From the NCBI GenBank assembly GCA_964007475.1, contig OZ023273.1, forward strand, positions 9,933,922 through 9,997,921: a stretch of DNA of 64,000 nucleotides, in the 5' to 3' direction. Source of the stretch: Hybos culiciformis (Eukaryota > Arthropoda > Insecta > Diptera > Hybotidae). Positions 18,111 through 30,028 of the stretch are shown in pieces (the first letter of the stretch is position 1; each line of letters starts with the position of its first letter). The position numbers and the translations under genes are program-made. Under the pieces are notes generated by a model that was not told where the DNA came from, did not search any database, and saw nothing but the letters and a program-made list of their open reading frames with translations.

Positions 18111-20667
18111 ATGGCTGAATTTGGTGTAAACGAGTTGACCGAGCCATTGAACATTGCGTAAGTTTCAAAAATATAATTGGCTGCAGCTACTTGGAATTAC
18201 CTATACATAGGCAGGCTTACCGGAACGTTATCTGATCGTAAACGTGTAGTCGACCTGTTTTAATAACACCAAATTTGTTATGTAGGTGGGTAGGTCCCTG
18301 TGCCAAAGTTATAAACTGAATTGTGTGCACCATGAACCTTTACCAATACCTAATTTATTTGCAGATAAATCACTTAAAAAAAAGAATTTTCTGGATAATT
18401 TAATATTAATGCTAATAATTTAGCATAGATAAACAAACTTTCATCAAAATATCTGTCTAAGTTAAAAATTGTGCCATCATAATTTTTACTTAAAAAACTG
18501 TATGCTAAACTTGCAGATAGACAGATACACATGTCAGTATAGATAAGCAGTGATAAACCGGACCGAATACATAAAAAGCCCTGAGAACCATTAAATTTGA
18601 GAAATGTAACTTAAGTAGCTCGTACCTAATTTATTTTGATGATATGCCTATTATGACTTCAACGTAATTACCTATCCCTAAGTTGAACAAAAACTTTAGA
18701 TTATTTAGTTGTAAGAGTAATTTTGAAATTAATGTACCTACCTACCTTGCCTTACTGAGGCTTTCGGTCAAATTTCATAGAATCATCAAATGAAAATTTT
18801 AGTTTTTTTTTTGTATGTAGGTATAATTTTGGATAGGTATCTTCATTTAAGAAATTTTTGTAGTAATAAATTATTTATAATATTTTTTATTTGAAAGCGA
18901 TTTAATATCAACCGGGACACAATTCCAAATATCCAATAATGTTGATCCCGTTATGGGTGAAGGTAATTTATTTTCTATTTTATTAAAGAATAATCTCAAT
19001 GCGAATATTTTTTTTAATTCTTTCCTGTTTTTTTTTTTTTTTTTTTTAGATATGTACGACGATTTTGGTGCTGGTTCCGATGACGATGAAATTGATGAAG
19101 CAGAAATGGATACCAAAAATATTTTATCACCATGGGAGAATAATTTTGGGGAATTAAAAAAGGAAATGATTGAAATTGAGCCAGGTATTTGGAAAAAGAC
19201 AATTCGGAATGGTTCCCAAAAATTCGGATTAGTTCCAAAACAGAGAGCCCGTGTAACAATTCAATACAGTAATACATTTTTTTTCCATATTAATTCCTTA
19301 ATTAAATATTTTAAAAGTTAAGATTATTTCAACAAAATCAAATATAAATCATTCATAATTCTTTTAGGCTCATATAAAGAAAACGACAACAAGCCAGTTG
19401 ATTCAACATTCCTACGAGGAAAGTATCATGTATTCAACACTGGTGCTTTTGAAATATTAACTGGTTTAGAAGAGGCTACATGCACAATGTACAAGGGCGA
19501 ACAATCTCATTTTTTGATAACATACAAATTACTTTTTGGTGAAATAGGATGCCCACCAAGAATTCCAGTTAAATGTGATTTACTTTATGTAGTTGAAGTT
19601 ATTGATTTTTCTGTAACAGGCAATTTGAATGCTGTGGAAGACGTATCTCCAGAGGATCGTAACAAGTTCTCCATTATTCTGCCAAAAGTGAAAGAAGTTC
19701 ATTTAAAAGGAAAAGATTTTTTTTCTATGCAAAATTTTGAATATGCCAAACATGCGTTTCATAAAGCCGTCTATTATTTAGAGCTCTGTCGTTTAGCCAA
19801 TGAAGATGAAGAAAAGGAGCGTAAAAATTTTTTAAAAGTTTTATATACAAATTTGGCTATTTGTTATTTGAAGAAATCGCAACCAAAGAAAGTTTGTACA
19901 ATGTGTAATGATTTTAGAAGGCTAGATTTTCAAGCATTTGATAAAAATGCTAAAGCATTATATTGTGAAGGTTTTTAATATTTTATTTTTATTAATATTG
20001 TAATAGATAATATTTCAAAAAGGAAAGGTGATGGATGTTTTTGAAGTTTTTTTTTAATTTTCATTGAAACGAAAAAAATTTAAATCACTGAAGTACAAAC
20101 AATTCCTTTCGTTTTAAAAAAAAAAGAAAAAAGGGATACTTACATGAGTTTAATTGAATTTTACTAATTTTTTGAAATATTATTTATACATAATTAATTA
20201 AGAAAAAACATTTAAGTTTTATCGTAATAATATATGTTTTGCATTTATTTGGAACGACACTTATTTTTTAAGGACGCGCTCTTATAATGTTAGGAGATTT
20301 CAGTCGAGCTAAAAAATCGTTATTAAAGGCCCAAAGACTACAGCCGACAAATCAGGATGTGATTGAAGCATTAAGTGAACTAGCAACAAGAAAGAGAGAC
20401 CATGAAGAATTTGAACGCGGAATGAGTGAACGTTTAACTGGAGTCTTAAGGCTAGCGAATAAGACTGAAGATAAAAAGCAAGAGAAATTAAAACAGAATG
20501 TTAAAGAATCGTTGCAAAAATTTAAAGATAATCAGAATTCAAAAGAAATGGGTTTTCCTGAAGGCTACTTAAAAAATGAACAAGCAATTATTGAAAAAAC
20601 GGCAAAGGATATGGATCTCGCAATTCGAACTACACTAAGGGATGAAAAGTTTATTGTGAAAAAGTAA
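18111..20667 (+). CDS. shu: Shutdown / FKBP6-like immunophilin co-chaperone
   Basis: Five exons: 18111-18157, 18898-18962, 19050-19268, 19368-19970 and 20273-20667, giving 442 aa (fly Shutdown is about 455). After an acidic N-terminal segment (DDFGAGSDDDE, residues 41-51) comes one FKBP-type domain (about 82-192), then three TPR repeats (about 213-330) and a charged C-terminal tail. The family works with Hsp90 in loading piRNAs onto Piwi proteins in germ cells. The FKBP pocket looks degenerate: where active FKBPs have the conserved Trp, this protein has EILTGLEEA, which fits the known lack of isomerase activity in FKBP6/Shutdown. The start is the first Met after a 5' UTR acceptor at 18086. 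The donor after 19970 is weak (GTTTTT). An AATAAA lies at 20753. Alternative: a general FKBP4/5 protein, less likely because there is a single FKBP domain and no tandem. Confidence 0.92.
18158..18897 (+). other. Intron 1 of the shutdown coding region
   Basis: 740-base intron with donor GTAAGT at 18158 and acceptor AG at 18896-18897. It contains TACCTAC/GTAGGTA-type words and no visible coding. Confidence 0.85.
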
Positions 20668-20752
20668 CTTTAAAAATTAATACATATGTATTACATATAT
20701 ACTAAAGTTGAAATAAGAAACCATTATTTAATTGTTATGATTTTGTGAACGA

Positions 20753-20758
20753 AATAAA
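20753..20758 (+). terminator. Polyadenylation signal of shutdown
   Basis: AATAAA about 85 bases after the stop codon of the shutdown-like gene. Confidence 0.7.
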
Positions 20759-20759
20759 G

Positions 20760-22030
20760 TATTTCTGTAACGGAATCAGCAGAATGAATTCTGATATTTT
20801 ATCTTAACTCACGAACACGAAACTATTGAAAACTTTAAGATAACAAGAAATAAATAAAAATAAACTTTTAACTCTTAGCACATAACAGAGTCTCAATTTC
20901 GATAAAATAATCGTGAATTTTTTGTCTAATAAAATATTTTTTTTATTAAAGTTACCAAATTACTAGGTGGGATACCTTTTATACTAAAGAAGTATGGATT
21001 TGGTAATGAGGACAGGAAGTTTAGACGGGATTAAAAAGTGGGACAGTTAGTAGGTAATCTTTTCTTAAAACGGCGCAAGTCGTAAATTAATCGTCCACCA
21101 GCTGTCGGGAACAACTTTAATGGGAGAGCATTCCACATTCTCGAGGTGCGAATTGAAAACGAATCTCCGAAATATAAAAAAAAAACTTACAAATGCATAA
21201 ATATTTGGTTGGTTTTTGTTTTGTATTTAATTTATTTTGCGTTGAATCGTATTTAATTTTTTAAAATGAAAGTAAACTGCACTAAGCTATATAAATGTAG
21301 TCAAATAGCATAAAATGAAAATTACTGAAATTAATGCTCTAATACCGTGAGCAAAATAAATATTGGTGGATGAATTGAAAATGATTAAAATCGTTTTATT
21401 GAATTGTCCTATCCTCGCTATAACAAGCAAGACACAATTTCAAAGGGCACACAAATTAAACAAAACAATTTAAAGTAAATAATTTTTTTCTGCAAATATA
21501 TTCAAAAAATTTTCATTGGAACATAAAAAGCTGAGGCAGTAACTATTCTTAAAAAAGTGAAATAAACATGTGCGTGTGGAATATTGAATATTATATTTTC
21601 TTTGATTTTGTTGACGATCGAATGGTAGGACAATAACTCTTAAATAAGAGAAATAATGAACAATTAACATATTAGTGAAATGAAAAAAATTGAATAAGGT
21701 ACCTTACATTAAAATTTTTATTATATTTTGTAGGTGTATATGTACGCAACAGAAAGAATTTTTCATTTAAATTTCATTATGTAGAGTCGTTTGAGTTTCA
21801 AGATATCTAACCAAATTTTCTTTTAAGGGTTTATTTACTCTCGTCTCAAATCAGAAGAAACCTTTTAGTATTTTAGACTTTAAGACGTATTGTACGTTTC
21901 AACGATTCCAATAAATAACATCAAACTAGTATTTTATTCGATGAAATAAAATAAAACTATAATTTTAGCATTATTACATTAAATTCTTTTTCAACATAAT
22001 TTACATTTTACTTCATTTTAATTCTAAACA
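20760..22030. other. Convergent intergenic region, shutdown to NDUFA4
   Basis: Contains the retrotransposon C-terminal fragment at 21031-21168. Just beyond its stop is a pair of 9-base inverted words, TTACCAAAT and ATTTGGTAA, at roughly 20950-21006. Otherwise it is A/T-rich with no gene seen. Confidence 0.6.
21031..21168 (-). pseudogene. Non-LTR retrotransposon ORF2 C-terminal remnant
   Basis: The minus strand reads through 45 codons ending in a stop at 21031-21033. Its translation carries SIRTSRMWNALP, then LFP, then YDLRRFKKRL. The pattern R-T-x-x-x-W-N-x-L-P followed by a short spacer and a FKK-type basic end is the hallmark of the last residues of CR1/Jockey-type reverse-transcriptase polyproteins in insects. 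Nothing upstream of about 21168 continues the frame, so this is a 5'-truncated dead copy, as is usual for LINE insertions. It lies about 360 bases past the end of shutdown and is opposite in strand. Confidence 0.8.
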
Positions 22031-22053
22031 TTCTTTTATTAATTTTCTGAAAT

Positions 22054-22998
22054 TTATTCTTCATATTTTGGAGCTTGGCTTACAGATTTACTGTAGTCAC
22101 GAATTGGTGAATAGAACTAAAAATTTAAAATAAAAATTAAATTAAGACTGAAATATAGGTAATAGGTATTTGGTATTTTCAAATAAAATCATATTAACTT
22201 TGTATTGCTTATCTCTGTAGTGTTGCCATGGTTCGGGGTTTGAGCTGCGATTCCATGTTACGTCAGGATTTCTAGTAGCCAACCTGTTATAAATTCAGTA
22301 GGTAGGCATTAATTTTTAAAATAAAATTACAAAGATTTATATTAATTATTCACCTTAGAGTATAGTAGACGGCTCCAATTGCACCTGCTGCAACACACAC
22401 GTACAATGGAATTAACTGCAATAAAAAAATATTTTTAGCAATGTTAACGAAACTAACTTTGTTGTTTTCCAAAAAAAAAGAAAATTAGAAGAGACGTGGA
22501 AGAGACCTATCATTTCTTCCTATTGACGTTCTAAGCATAACTTTTTCATTTCAATTGCTCAAATTTAAAAATTATTCAAAAATGTATCGAAAAAAATTTT
22601 TTTTTTCAAAAACATTAATAGAATTGGATTAAAATAAATACCTACTGAGATAAAGGTCACCTATCTCAGATTGTTAAAATTTTTTAACAAAATCTTTGAA
22701 CTCACAAAATGTCATTTTTTTAATATTTTTATATTGAAAAAAAAAATCGAATTTTTTTTTAATAAACTAAAATTTCTCGTGTCGTTTTCCCCTGTGTAAT
22801 GAATGTGAAGTCCGAGGACATCACAGCATCACCATGATTCCTACCTAATCGAATCAAGAAGATAATCATTTGTCGATTGATTTAATGAGTTATGTAAGCG
22901 AACTATATAAATGACAATAGAAGGATTTTGATTTTGATTTTCGTTGTTTTACTTACAGCTGGATTCTTTTTAATACTTGCTAATCCCATTCCCTGCAT
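22054..22998 (-). CDS. NDUFA4: NDUFA4 / ND-MLRQ, cytochrome c oxidase-associated subunit
   Basis: Four coding exons, 22998-22957, 22415-22354, 22283-22199 and 22116-22054, encode 83 aa (human NDUFA4 has 81). The start is MQGMGLASIKKNPALIPLYV. One membrane segment spans about residues 15-36, then the family motifs NPDVTWNR, NPEPW and QYKFYSPIRDYSK. This small mitochondrial inner-membrane protein, first assigned to complex I (MLRQ), is now known to associate with cytochrome c oxidase. The donors are GTAAGT, GTGAAT and GTTAAT, and all joins keep frame. An AATAAA (minus strand) lies 14 bases after the stop (22035-22040), so the 3' UTR may be very short. Single-gene neighbourhood; no operon implied. 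Confidence 0.95.
22795..22945. mobile_element. Possible LINE 3'-end remnant inside NDUFA4 intron 1
   Basis: A locally GC-richer stretch ends in a direct GATTTT repeat (about three units near 22923-22942). Such simple 3' tails are typical of CR1/RTE-type retrotransposon ends. No coding was recognised, so the call is tentative. Confidence 0.35.
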
Positions 22999-25843
22999 TT
23001 TGGCGAATTTAAAATTATTTCCTTTTCTTTTAAATTAAAATCAATAAAGAAGTTTGAAGAAAATTATTCTCTTTTTTTTTTCCTTATTTTTTCACAAAAT
23101 TCAGAAATTTTCTTCTGTCGCAAAGTAAAATTTTAATTTTTTTCTGAGTGATTAAAATGAGGAAAAATATTCATTTATTTTAGCGGAATTCAAATTCGAG
23201 TAGAAAATAGAAATTAGGTTTAGCTGAATGTCAATTTTAATGTCATCATAAAAGCGGAATGCTTCATATTTTATACTTTTTCCAACAAACTGGTTAATTT
23301 GTCAGACATGAGTCAGTTGTGAGTAGCGATAGTGAGTAATACCTACCTTTTTTACACTGCACGACACTTTTTTTTTTTTGGATTAAATGATAAGACCGCT
23401 TTAAATAAATATTTGATAGCACATTTAGCCATTTTAACCAAATTTTAAGTTATTTCTGATGAAAAAATAATGTACGTACGTACATTCCGCAGTTGTGGGA
23501 ATTTTTTTTTATATGAAAAAGAAAATAGTAATCTGTCGTCTTATTTCAGAAAAAGGCTAGTAATTTTTGAACCCCTGCTTTAATTTTCCCACATTCACTA
23601 TATAAAGGGAGTAAACACAATTGGGGCGACAACGACAACTACAACGACAACGCACGTACCGCTAGAGTGAACACAATTACGGCGACGGTGACGAAATAAA
23701 TAAACAGGAAAAAAATAAACAAATAGAAAAATAAATAAAAAAAATATATGGTTGTCGTTGTTGTTAAAATAGAAACATTTCCAATTTATCGCCAGGCGAC
23801 AATGTCGTTTGTCCCCAATCGTCTCAATTGTGTTCATTCTCATACAAATATATGGTTTCTATTTTTTTTCATAGTCGCTATCGCTGTCGTTGTCGCTGTC
23901 GCCACAATTGTGTTTACTACATAAGCTTCCACTATATACAGAGTAAACATATTTCTATAGTAGAGTAACAAGGAATAACGAAAATTTTTATGCAAAAAAA
24001 AAAAAAAAATTCACCTCCCTCTTACAAGGTGCCTTTCTGATTCCTTTTACTTAATTTTTTTTCGCAGGTTTTTTTAAAATCCAAAATTAAGTACTTTTTT
24101 AAGAACAAAGTGAGTTCATTTCGTTTTATTTTCGACTTAAAACTATTTTCTTATTTTTAAAATTTTTGAAAACCGTAAAATTACTTATATTTTACAATTT
24201 TTTTAATTTTTTGTAAAGACAAAAAATTATCATAGTCACCTGGTTCTTTTATAAAATAAATGCATTGTTTACATTTATTTGGCCTTAAGCGCGTCATAGT
24301 TTCCCTTAAATACTCAATACTAATAAATAAAAATCATATGATTTTTGTTTTGCTTTAATTTTTCGATTTTAAGGATGTGAGAATTTTTTTTAAACTTAAA
24401 GCTAATTTGAATTTCAGTGATTTAAATGTGAGAAATTAAAATAATAATTTAAATTAACTTTACCAATTTTTTAGTTCTCAATTTGATGAATTTTAAACAT
24501 TTTGAAAAATGTTAATTAACAGTTCCTCCTAAAAACTTTCTTAATTATATTAAAATATTACAGGATAAGGTTGCTGAAAATTTCGATTTACATGTAACAG
24601 AAAATAATTTAGTAAGTAAATTAGCTTCCCTTCTTACAAACGTTGAATGTAATTTCAAATGTTGTGAAAATTTCAATAAAATTTATTTAATTCATTTTTT
24701 CATACGTGAGCGCATATATTTCATTTTAAATTTTTTTAATAAAAATGTAAAAATTAGAAAAAATAGAAATAAAATGTTGTCTGTGATGAGTTTATAAAAT
24801 TAAAAGTCTTGTTTTATTTCGTAACTTTTAAAAAAGCAACCATCTCATCCCTGATCATTTTTATTCAACACAATGATAGATTTTGAGTAAAAAAAACATA
24901 GATTTTTTGGCGGGACGAAATAAATTTTCTATGGCAGATACTTTACTTTATGAAATAGGTGTACAATGCTATATACTAGTCAGTCCCATGGTAGGTTCAC
25001 TTAGAACAAAATTAATTTCAGTTCTTAATGTGTTTCACCTTTCAACCACATGCGGCGCTCTTGTTTGTTTACGTTTTGTTTTATTGTCAACCCAGCCGGC
25101 TGAGCTTTTTTTCTTATTTATTATTTTTTTTGAAATAAAAGCGTTTGGACGTGTAGGTGATTTATTTTGAGAAAAAATTATAAATATCTGGTAGAAATAA
25201 ATAAATAAATAAAAAAGTTGAATATATTTTAATTTTAATTGTGGATTTTATTTAAAAAAAAACAAAAACAAAGTTGGATTTATTGGAATTTAAGTTAATT
25301 TAAGATTAATAATAATAATAATAAATTTAAGATTATACATTTAATTTATTAATTAATAATTATTGCAATAAAATAAATAGAATTTTAAGTGAAAATGTTA
25401 GAACACAATGTGATATGAACTAAAAAAATTAAGAAAATAAAAAATTTGATATAAAAATAAATTTATCTTTTATTCATAATTTTCTTTTTTTCCTGCAAAT
25501 TTGAATTTAATAATTTTATTTGAAATATTAGAAATAAATTGCCACCTACAAAAATTTTATTTTTTTAGTTCACCTTCCCTCCACAAATCCACCAGGCGCT
25601 GTAGTAGATCTTTTGAGTGGGCCATCTATTACTATATCTTATCTATGGTCAGTCCCCAACAAATTGATTGTAAAATTTTGAACACACTCTAATGTTATCT
25701 AATGTCATCTTCATTTATCTTAGACATTTCCTTAAGGGTAAAAAAAATTAAAGTTTTTGACTGGCTGGCTGGCGGCAGGTCACGTTGCATTATTTTTTCT
25801 TTTATTTTATTTCAAATAAATTCGAAAATATATAAAAAACAAA
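22999..25843. other. Divergent intergenic region between NDUFA4 and FARSA
   Basis: Should hold both 5' ends. It contains the nested inverted-repeat element at 23593-23950. It also has two vaguely similar segments (about 24975-25100 and 25565-25665) sharing TTCACCTT, GGCGCT and GGTCAGTCCC/TAGTCAGTCCC words. The open frame at 24883-25170 is Leu/Phe-rich and resembles no known family. Confidence 0.5.
23593..23950. mobile_element. Nested palindromic (fold-back) repeat element
   Basis: The outer arm GTAAACACAATTG at 23611-23623 is exactly inverted at 23905-23917. Next to it, GCGACAACGAC-type sequence faces GTCGTTGTCGC-type sequence. An inner pair repeats the theme: GTGAACACAATTA at about 23668 faces CAATTGTGTTCAT at about 23825. 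The whole is flanked by related direct copies of CACTATATA...GAGTAAACA at about 23595 and 23930. There is no coding capacity. This fits a fold-back/MITE-type element, with the CGACAA hexamer tandem in its arms possibly expanded from a satellite. Confidence 0.7.
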
Positions 25844-27982
25844 ATGCAAATAGATTTAAGTGATAGAATATTGAAATATTTGGATGAAATTGGGCAAATT
25901 GATACATTAGAATTGGTGAAAATTTTAAATGAGGATCATCAAAAAATCATTGGTTCTTTGAAAAGTATTGAAGCTCACGGTGATTTAGTAAAATCTGAGC
26001 CCACTTCGCGAAAAACATTGGCATTAAGTGATGAAGGCAAAGAAGTTCATAAAAATGGTTCACACGAGGCAATTGTTTTTGATTCTATTCCACCAAATGG
26101 GATATCTCAAGCTGAACTCATGAAAACTTCAAAAAATGCTAAAGTTGGATTTTCAAAAGCAATGTCGCACGGTAGGTCTCGTCAATATGAAATGTGGATA
26201 ATTTGATCCAATCAATGATTTTTCTTTTTTCTCTCAACTTATTAGGTTGGATAATGCTTGATAAAAATGTGAATCCACCTTTAATTAAACGAAAAGTCGA
26301 TAAAATTGAGGATACAGTGAGATCTCATCTTGAGCTTATTAGTCAAGGTCGTGAAATTCCAGATAATGTGAAAAATGAATATAAAAAACGAAAATTAATT
26401 CAAGAAATTGTAACAAAAAGTTTTATCATCACAAAAGGATCTGAGTTTTCAACAGAATTGAAAAAACTTGAAACTGATTTGACAGTTGAAATGTTGGCCT
26501 CAGGACTTTGGAAAGATTTAAAATTTAAAGCTTATAATTTTGACTCGTTGGGTAAATAACAATTTCAAGACTATAACAATAGATTTAAGAATAACATTCT
26601 CCAGTTAGCTATACCTAAATAAAATAAACATTCAGAATTTCTCTATTAAATTAATGATATTAAAGTATGTACATACATTAAAACTCTTAAAATATAGTTG
26701 TAGATTGCCCTTCCTTAAAAATTTTTTTCGAATTAAATTCTCTTTATAAAAATATCCAATCAAATATCCAAGATTTGGAAGTTCGAAACGGCCTTTTTGG
26801 CTTAATTATGCCTTTCGTTGAGGTACGATAATAAAAATAATGTGGGTACAATTGTAAAATTTGTTCAAACTTTTATAAATTCAAATTTTCTAAATTTTAT
26901 AATTTTTAAATTGTTTACGTATATTATCTCTTTCAAGGTGCTATTCCAGAAAAAGGACATTTACATCCGCTATTAAAAGTCCGAACTGAATTTCGCCAAA
27001 TATTTTTAGAAATGGGCTTTTCGGAAATGCCTACGAATAACTATATAGAATCATCATTTTGGAATTTTGATGCTTTATTTGTACCACAACAACATCCGGC
27101 AAGAGATGCTCACGACACATTCTTTATTAATTACCCAGAAAAGAGTAATAAATTTCCTACACAATATTTAGAACAAGTGAAAGAAGTTCATTCTAATGGT
27201 GGTTACGGTTCAAAGGGCTACGGTTATTCTTGGAAACTTGAGGAATCTCAGAAAAATTTATTAAGAACTCATACCACGGCAGTAAGTGCACGAATGTTAT
27301 ACAAATTGGCTAACCAACCGGGTGGATTTAAGCCAGTAAAATATTTCAGCATTGACAAAGTATTTCGGAATGAGACATTAGATGCAACTCATTTAGCTGA
27401 ATTTCATCAGGTTGAAGGGGTGATTGCAGATGTCGGACTAACATTAGGCAATTTAATTGGAACTTTATATGAATTCTTCAAAAAACTGGGTATTACCAAA
27501 CTAGAATTTAAACCAGCCTATAATCCGTACACGGAACCAAGTATGGAAATATTCTGTTTTCATCCAGGATTGAATAAATGGATTGAGGTATTGATATTAA
27601 TATTTGCAAATGTAATTTATGATAAATTAAAGAAACTAGCACCAAATCTTATTTCAAAAAAAGAAATTTGTTGCCTAATCTTGGACTATCAATAATATCC
27701 AAATTATCAAAACATAAAATCATGAAAAAAAAAATTCGGAATTAACATTTAACTAATGAACATATAAATTTTATATTTAAGGTAGGAAATTCTGGAGTTT
27801 TTCGACCAGAAATGGTGCTGCCAATGGGAGTGCCTGCAAATGTTAACGTAATTGCTTGGGGACTTTCACTTGAACGTCCCACTATGATTAAATATGGCAT
27901 TAATAATATTCGAGACTTAATTGGCCCCAAAGTAGATTTGAAAATGGTGGAGGATGGCCCTATTTGTCGTCTAGAACGTTAA
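25844..27982 (+). CDS. FARSA: Phenylalanine--tRNA ligase alpha subunit, cytosolic
   Basis: Charges tRNA-Phe as the catalytic half of an alpha2-beta2 enzyme. Exons 25844-26171, 26246-26551, 26938-27587 and 27782-27982 encode 494 aa (fly about 498, human 508). The N-terminal third is the eukaryotic winged-helix region, beginning [17 protein letters not shown]. The class II synthetase core follows. Motif 2 is [19 protein letters not shown] at about residues 354-372, and motif 3 is [10 protein letters not shown] near residue 455, with its essential Arg. All four exons join in frame with GT-AG introns. The start is the only Met in frame with the family's usual N-terminus. AATAAA at 28018-28023 is 36 bases after the stop. 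The beta subunit is not in this window. No anomaly seen. Confidence 0.97.
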
Positions 27983-28017
27983 ATTATTAAATTATTTATT
28001 ATATTAATTTTTTTGAA

Positions 28018-28023
28018 AATAAA
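28018..28023 (+). terminator. Polyadenylation signal of FARSA
   Basis: AATAAA shortly after the FARSA stop codon at 27980-27982. Confidence 0.7.
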
Positions 28024-29930
28024 ATTCATGAAACTAATTAAAGGTATTAACAGTTCATTATACTTTGAATAGTGGTTGCAACATTTGAAATTGTTCAAAA
28101 AGATTTAAAAAAGTAGATTATTCTTAAAAATCGGAAGAAACCAAACTATTCTAACAAAAATGGAAGTTTACTAAGTCTAACATTGTCGCTACTTATCAAA
28201 TCTTGAAAAACGAAATTTAATTGAAAAGTAAAAAATACACTTTAGTAAAATTTACGATAAAAATTTATTATATAAAAATATATAAATAAAATCATACATA
28301 TTTATAAACAAAACTAAAAATATTACCATATTAAAACATTCAATTTTCTTTTTCTCCAAAATTTATTTAACAAATTCAATGTTAATACATTGTATTGTTT
28401 TTTTTTTTAATTCATTCTATTTTGTTTATAACAAAATTTTTCAAAACTATTTTTTCTTAAATGGGAAGAGTATATAATTTAAAATAAATTAGCCTGCAGA
28501 AATTATATTAACTTAGCTAAATGAATATGGAAATCCAAAAGAAAATATTTGGATTAGCCGAAATTAAATAATCAATTTGATATTTAGCTTTTGATTTAAT
28601 ATATTTGGAAATGGCTCCAAAAAGTTTTAAGCCTTTGTTTTATGTATTACATCAAAAATTAAGTCAATAAATTTCAATCAATCTTGATAAAATAAAATTT
28701 ATTGAATATTTAATAGTAATACATAGCTAAATTTTGTCAGCAATTTCAAAACTTTTATTTCATATTAATCGTCTGTATTTAGAAAATGTTTTTTATACTT
28801 TATGCACACAACATATTATAAATTTTTATAAAAACACCCAAATTTAGTAGTTTTTTTATGATTAGATTAGAAATTATTATAGAAGAACTTAAAAAAAAAA
28901 GCTGACTACAAAAAAATTGAGGCAAATCTGTTTCATGATTAAAAAATATGTACTCGTTGAATATTTATAAATTTATATCTATATTTTTTATCATTACACA
29001 GTGAACTGAGATGTTAGAATTTTTCTTGTTCTGATTCAAGTTAAGTTAAGAAAATATTCCATAATATTATAAAGAATAAAATTTTATTTATAAAATTCAC
29101 CATCTCTTCAATAAAAAATGGTTTTTTTATACATTAAGAAAAAATACAAACTCATTTATTATTTTCGAATCACAAATTAAAAAAAAACTATATTCAGTCC
29201 TAATTTTTTATTTAGTCGACAAAACAAAAAAATATAATTATATTTACAAATTGATCTATTTTATTAATAACTACGATATACATTTAATAAATCTGTATTC
29301 TTAGATACAAATAAAAAATAAAAATTTACTTATTTTAAATTTAAATTCAACAAAATGTTATTGCACATGTAAGTTTTATGCATTTCATTTAACAGTTTTT
29401 ATTTTAAAAATTCTTGGGCAAAATTTTTTCTCTTCAATGTTTCTTTTTGATAATAGCAATAAATAAAGATTTTTTTTAGCAACTATATTTAAAAAAAAAA
29501 AAATGCGAATAATAATTTTAAGTTTTTTTTTTTAAATTGCAATCAAAGTCAAGAATTAAATGCAATATAAGCATTATACCATAAGAGAACGTTATATTAC
29601 AAAAGTCAAGGTTAGTGTTGTATTAGAAAAAAAATATTTCGAGATCTAAGAAAAAGAAACTATGAATTTGTTGGGAATTGTGTAAGCGTCATTGATTACA
29701 AAAAAAAACTTCCAAGATTTTTTGAAGAAAGCAACATTATGAATAATAAACCTAAATATTTAATTTTGAAATTTACCTATCTTTATTATTTGTTGAAATT
29801 TGAAATACTTATGCGAATTAAATTTTGAGAATTAAATATTTTCAAGCATAATTTGAATTATAACCTATTTTGTTTCTTTTTATCAATTACTTTATATATT
29901 GTTGTTATAGTAACTCAACAAAAACGTGAG
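28024..29930. other. Convergent intergenic region, FARSA to kibra
   Basis: A/T-rich sequence between two converging 3' ends. I see no gene, tRNA or structured repeat in it. Confidence 0.7.
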
Positions 29931-29936
29931 TTTATT
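29931..29936 (-). terminator. Polyadenylation signal of kibra
   Basis: AATAAA on the minus strand (TTTATT on plus), about 95 bases after the kibra stop at 30029-30031. Confidence 0.55.
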
Positions 29937-30028
29937 TATTTTATACATTTTGCGTGTTTTATATAAAAGTAAAGTTTAAAATAATTATTTATATTTACAA
30001 AAAAGAAAAAATTAATATTTAAAGATTT

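Noticed and set aside
24883..25170. 95-codon open frame upstream of FARSA
   Set aside because: Starts in plausible sequence but becomes Leu/Phe-rich, no homology recalled, and lies in the presumed promoter region.
26760..26800. GTTCGAAAC B-box-like word in FARSA intron 2
   Set aside because: Upstream 50 bases are A/T-rich without an A box or acceptor stem.
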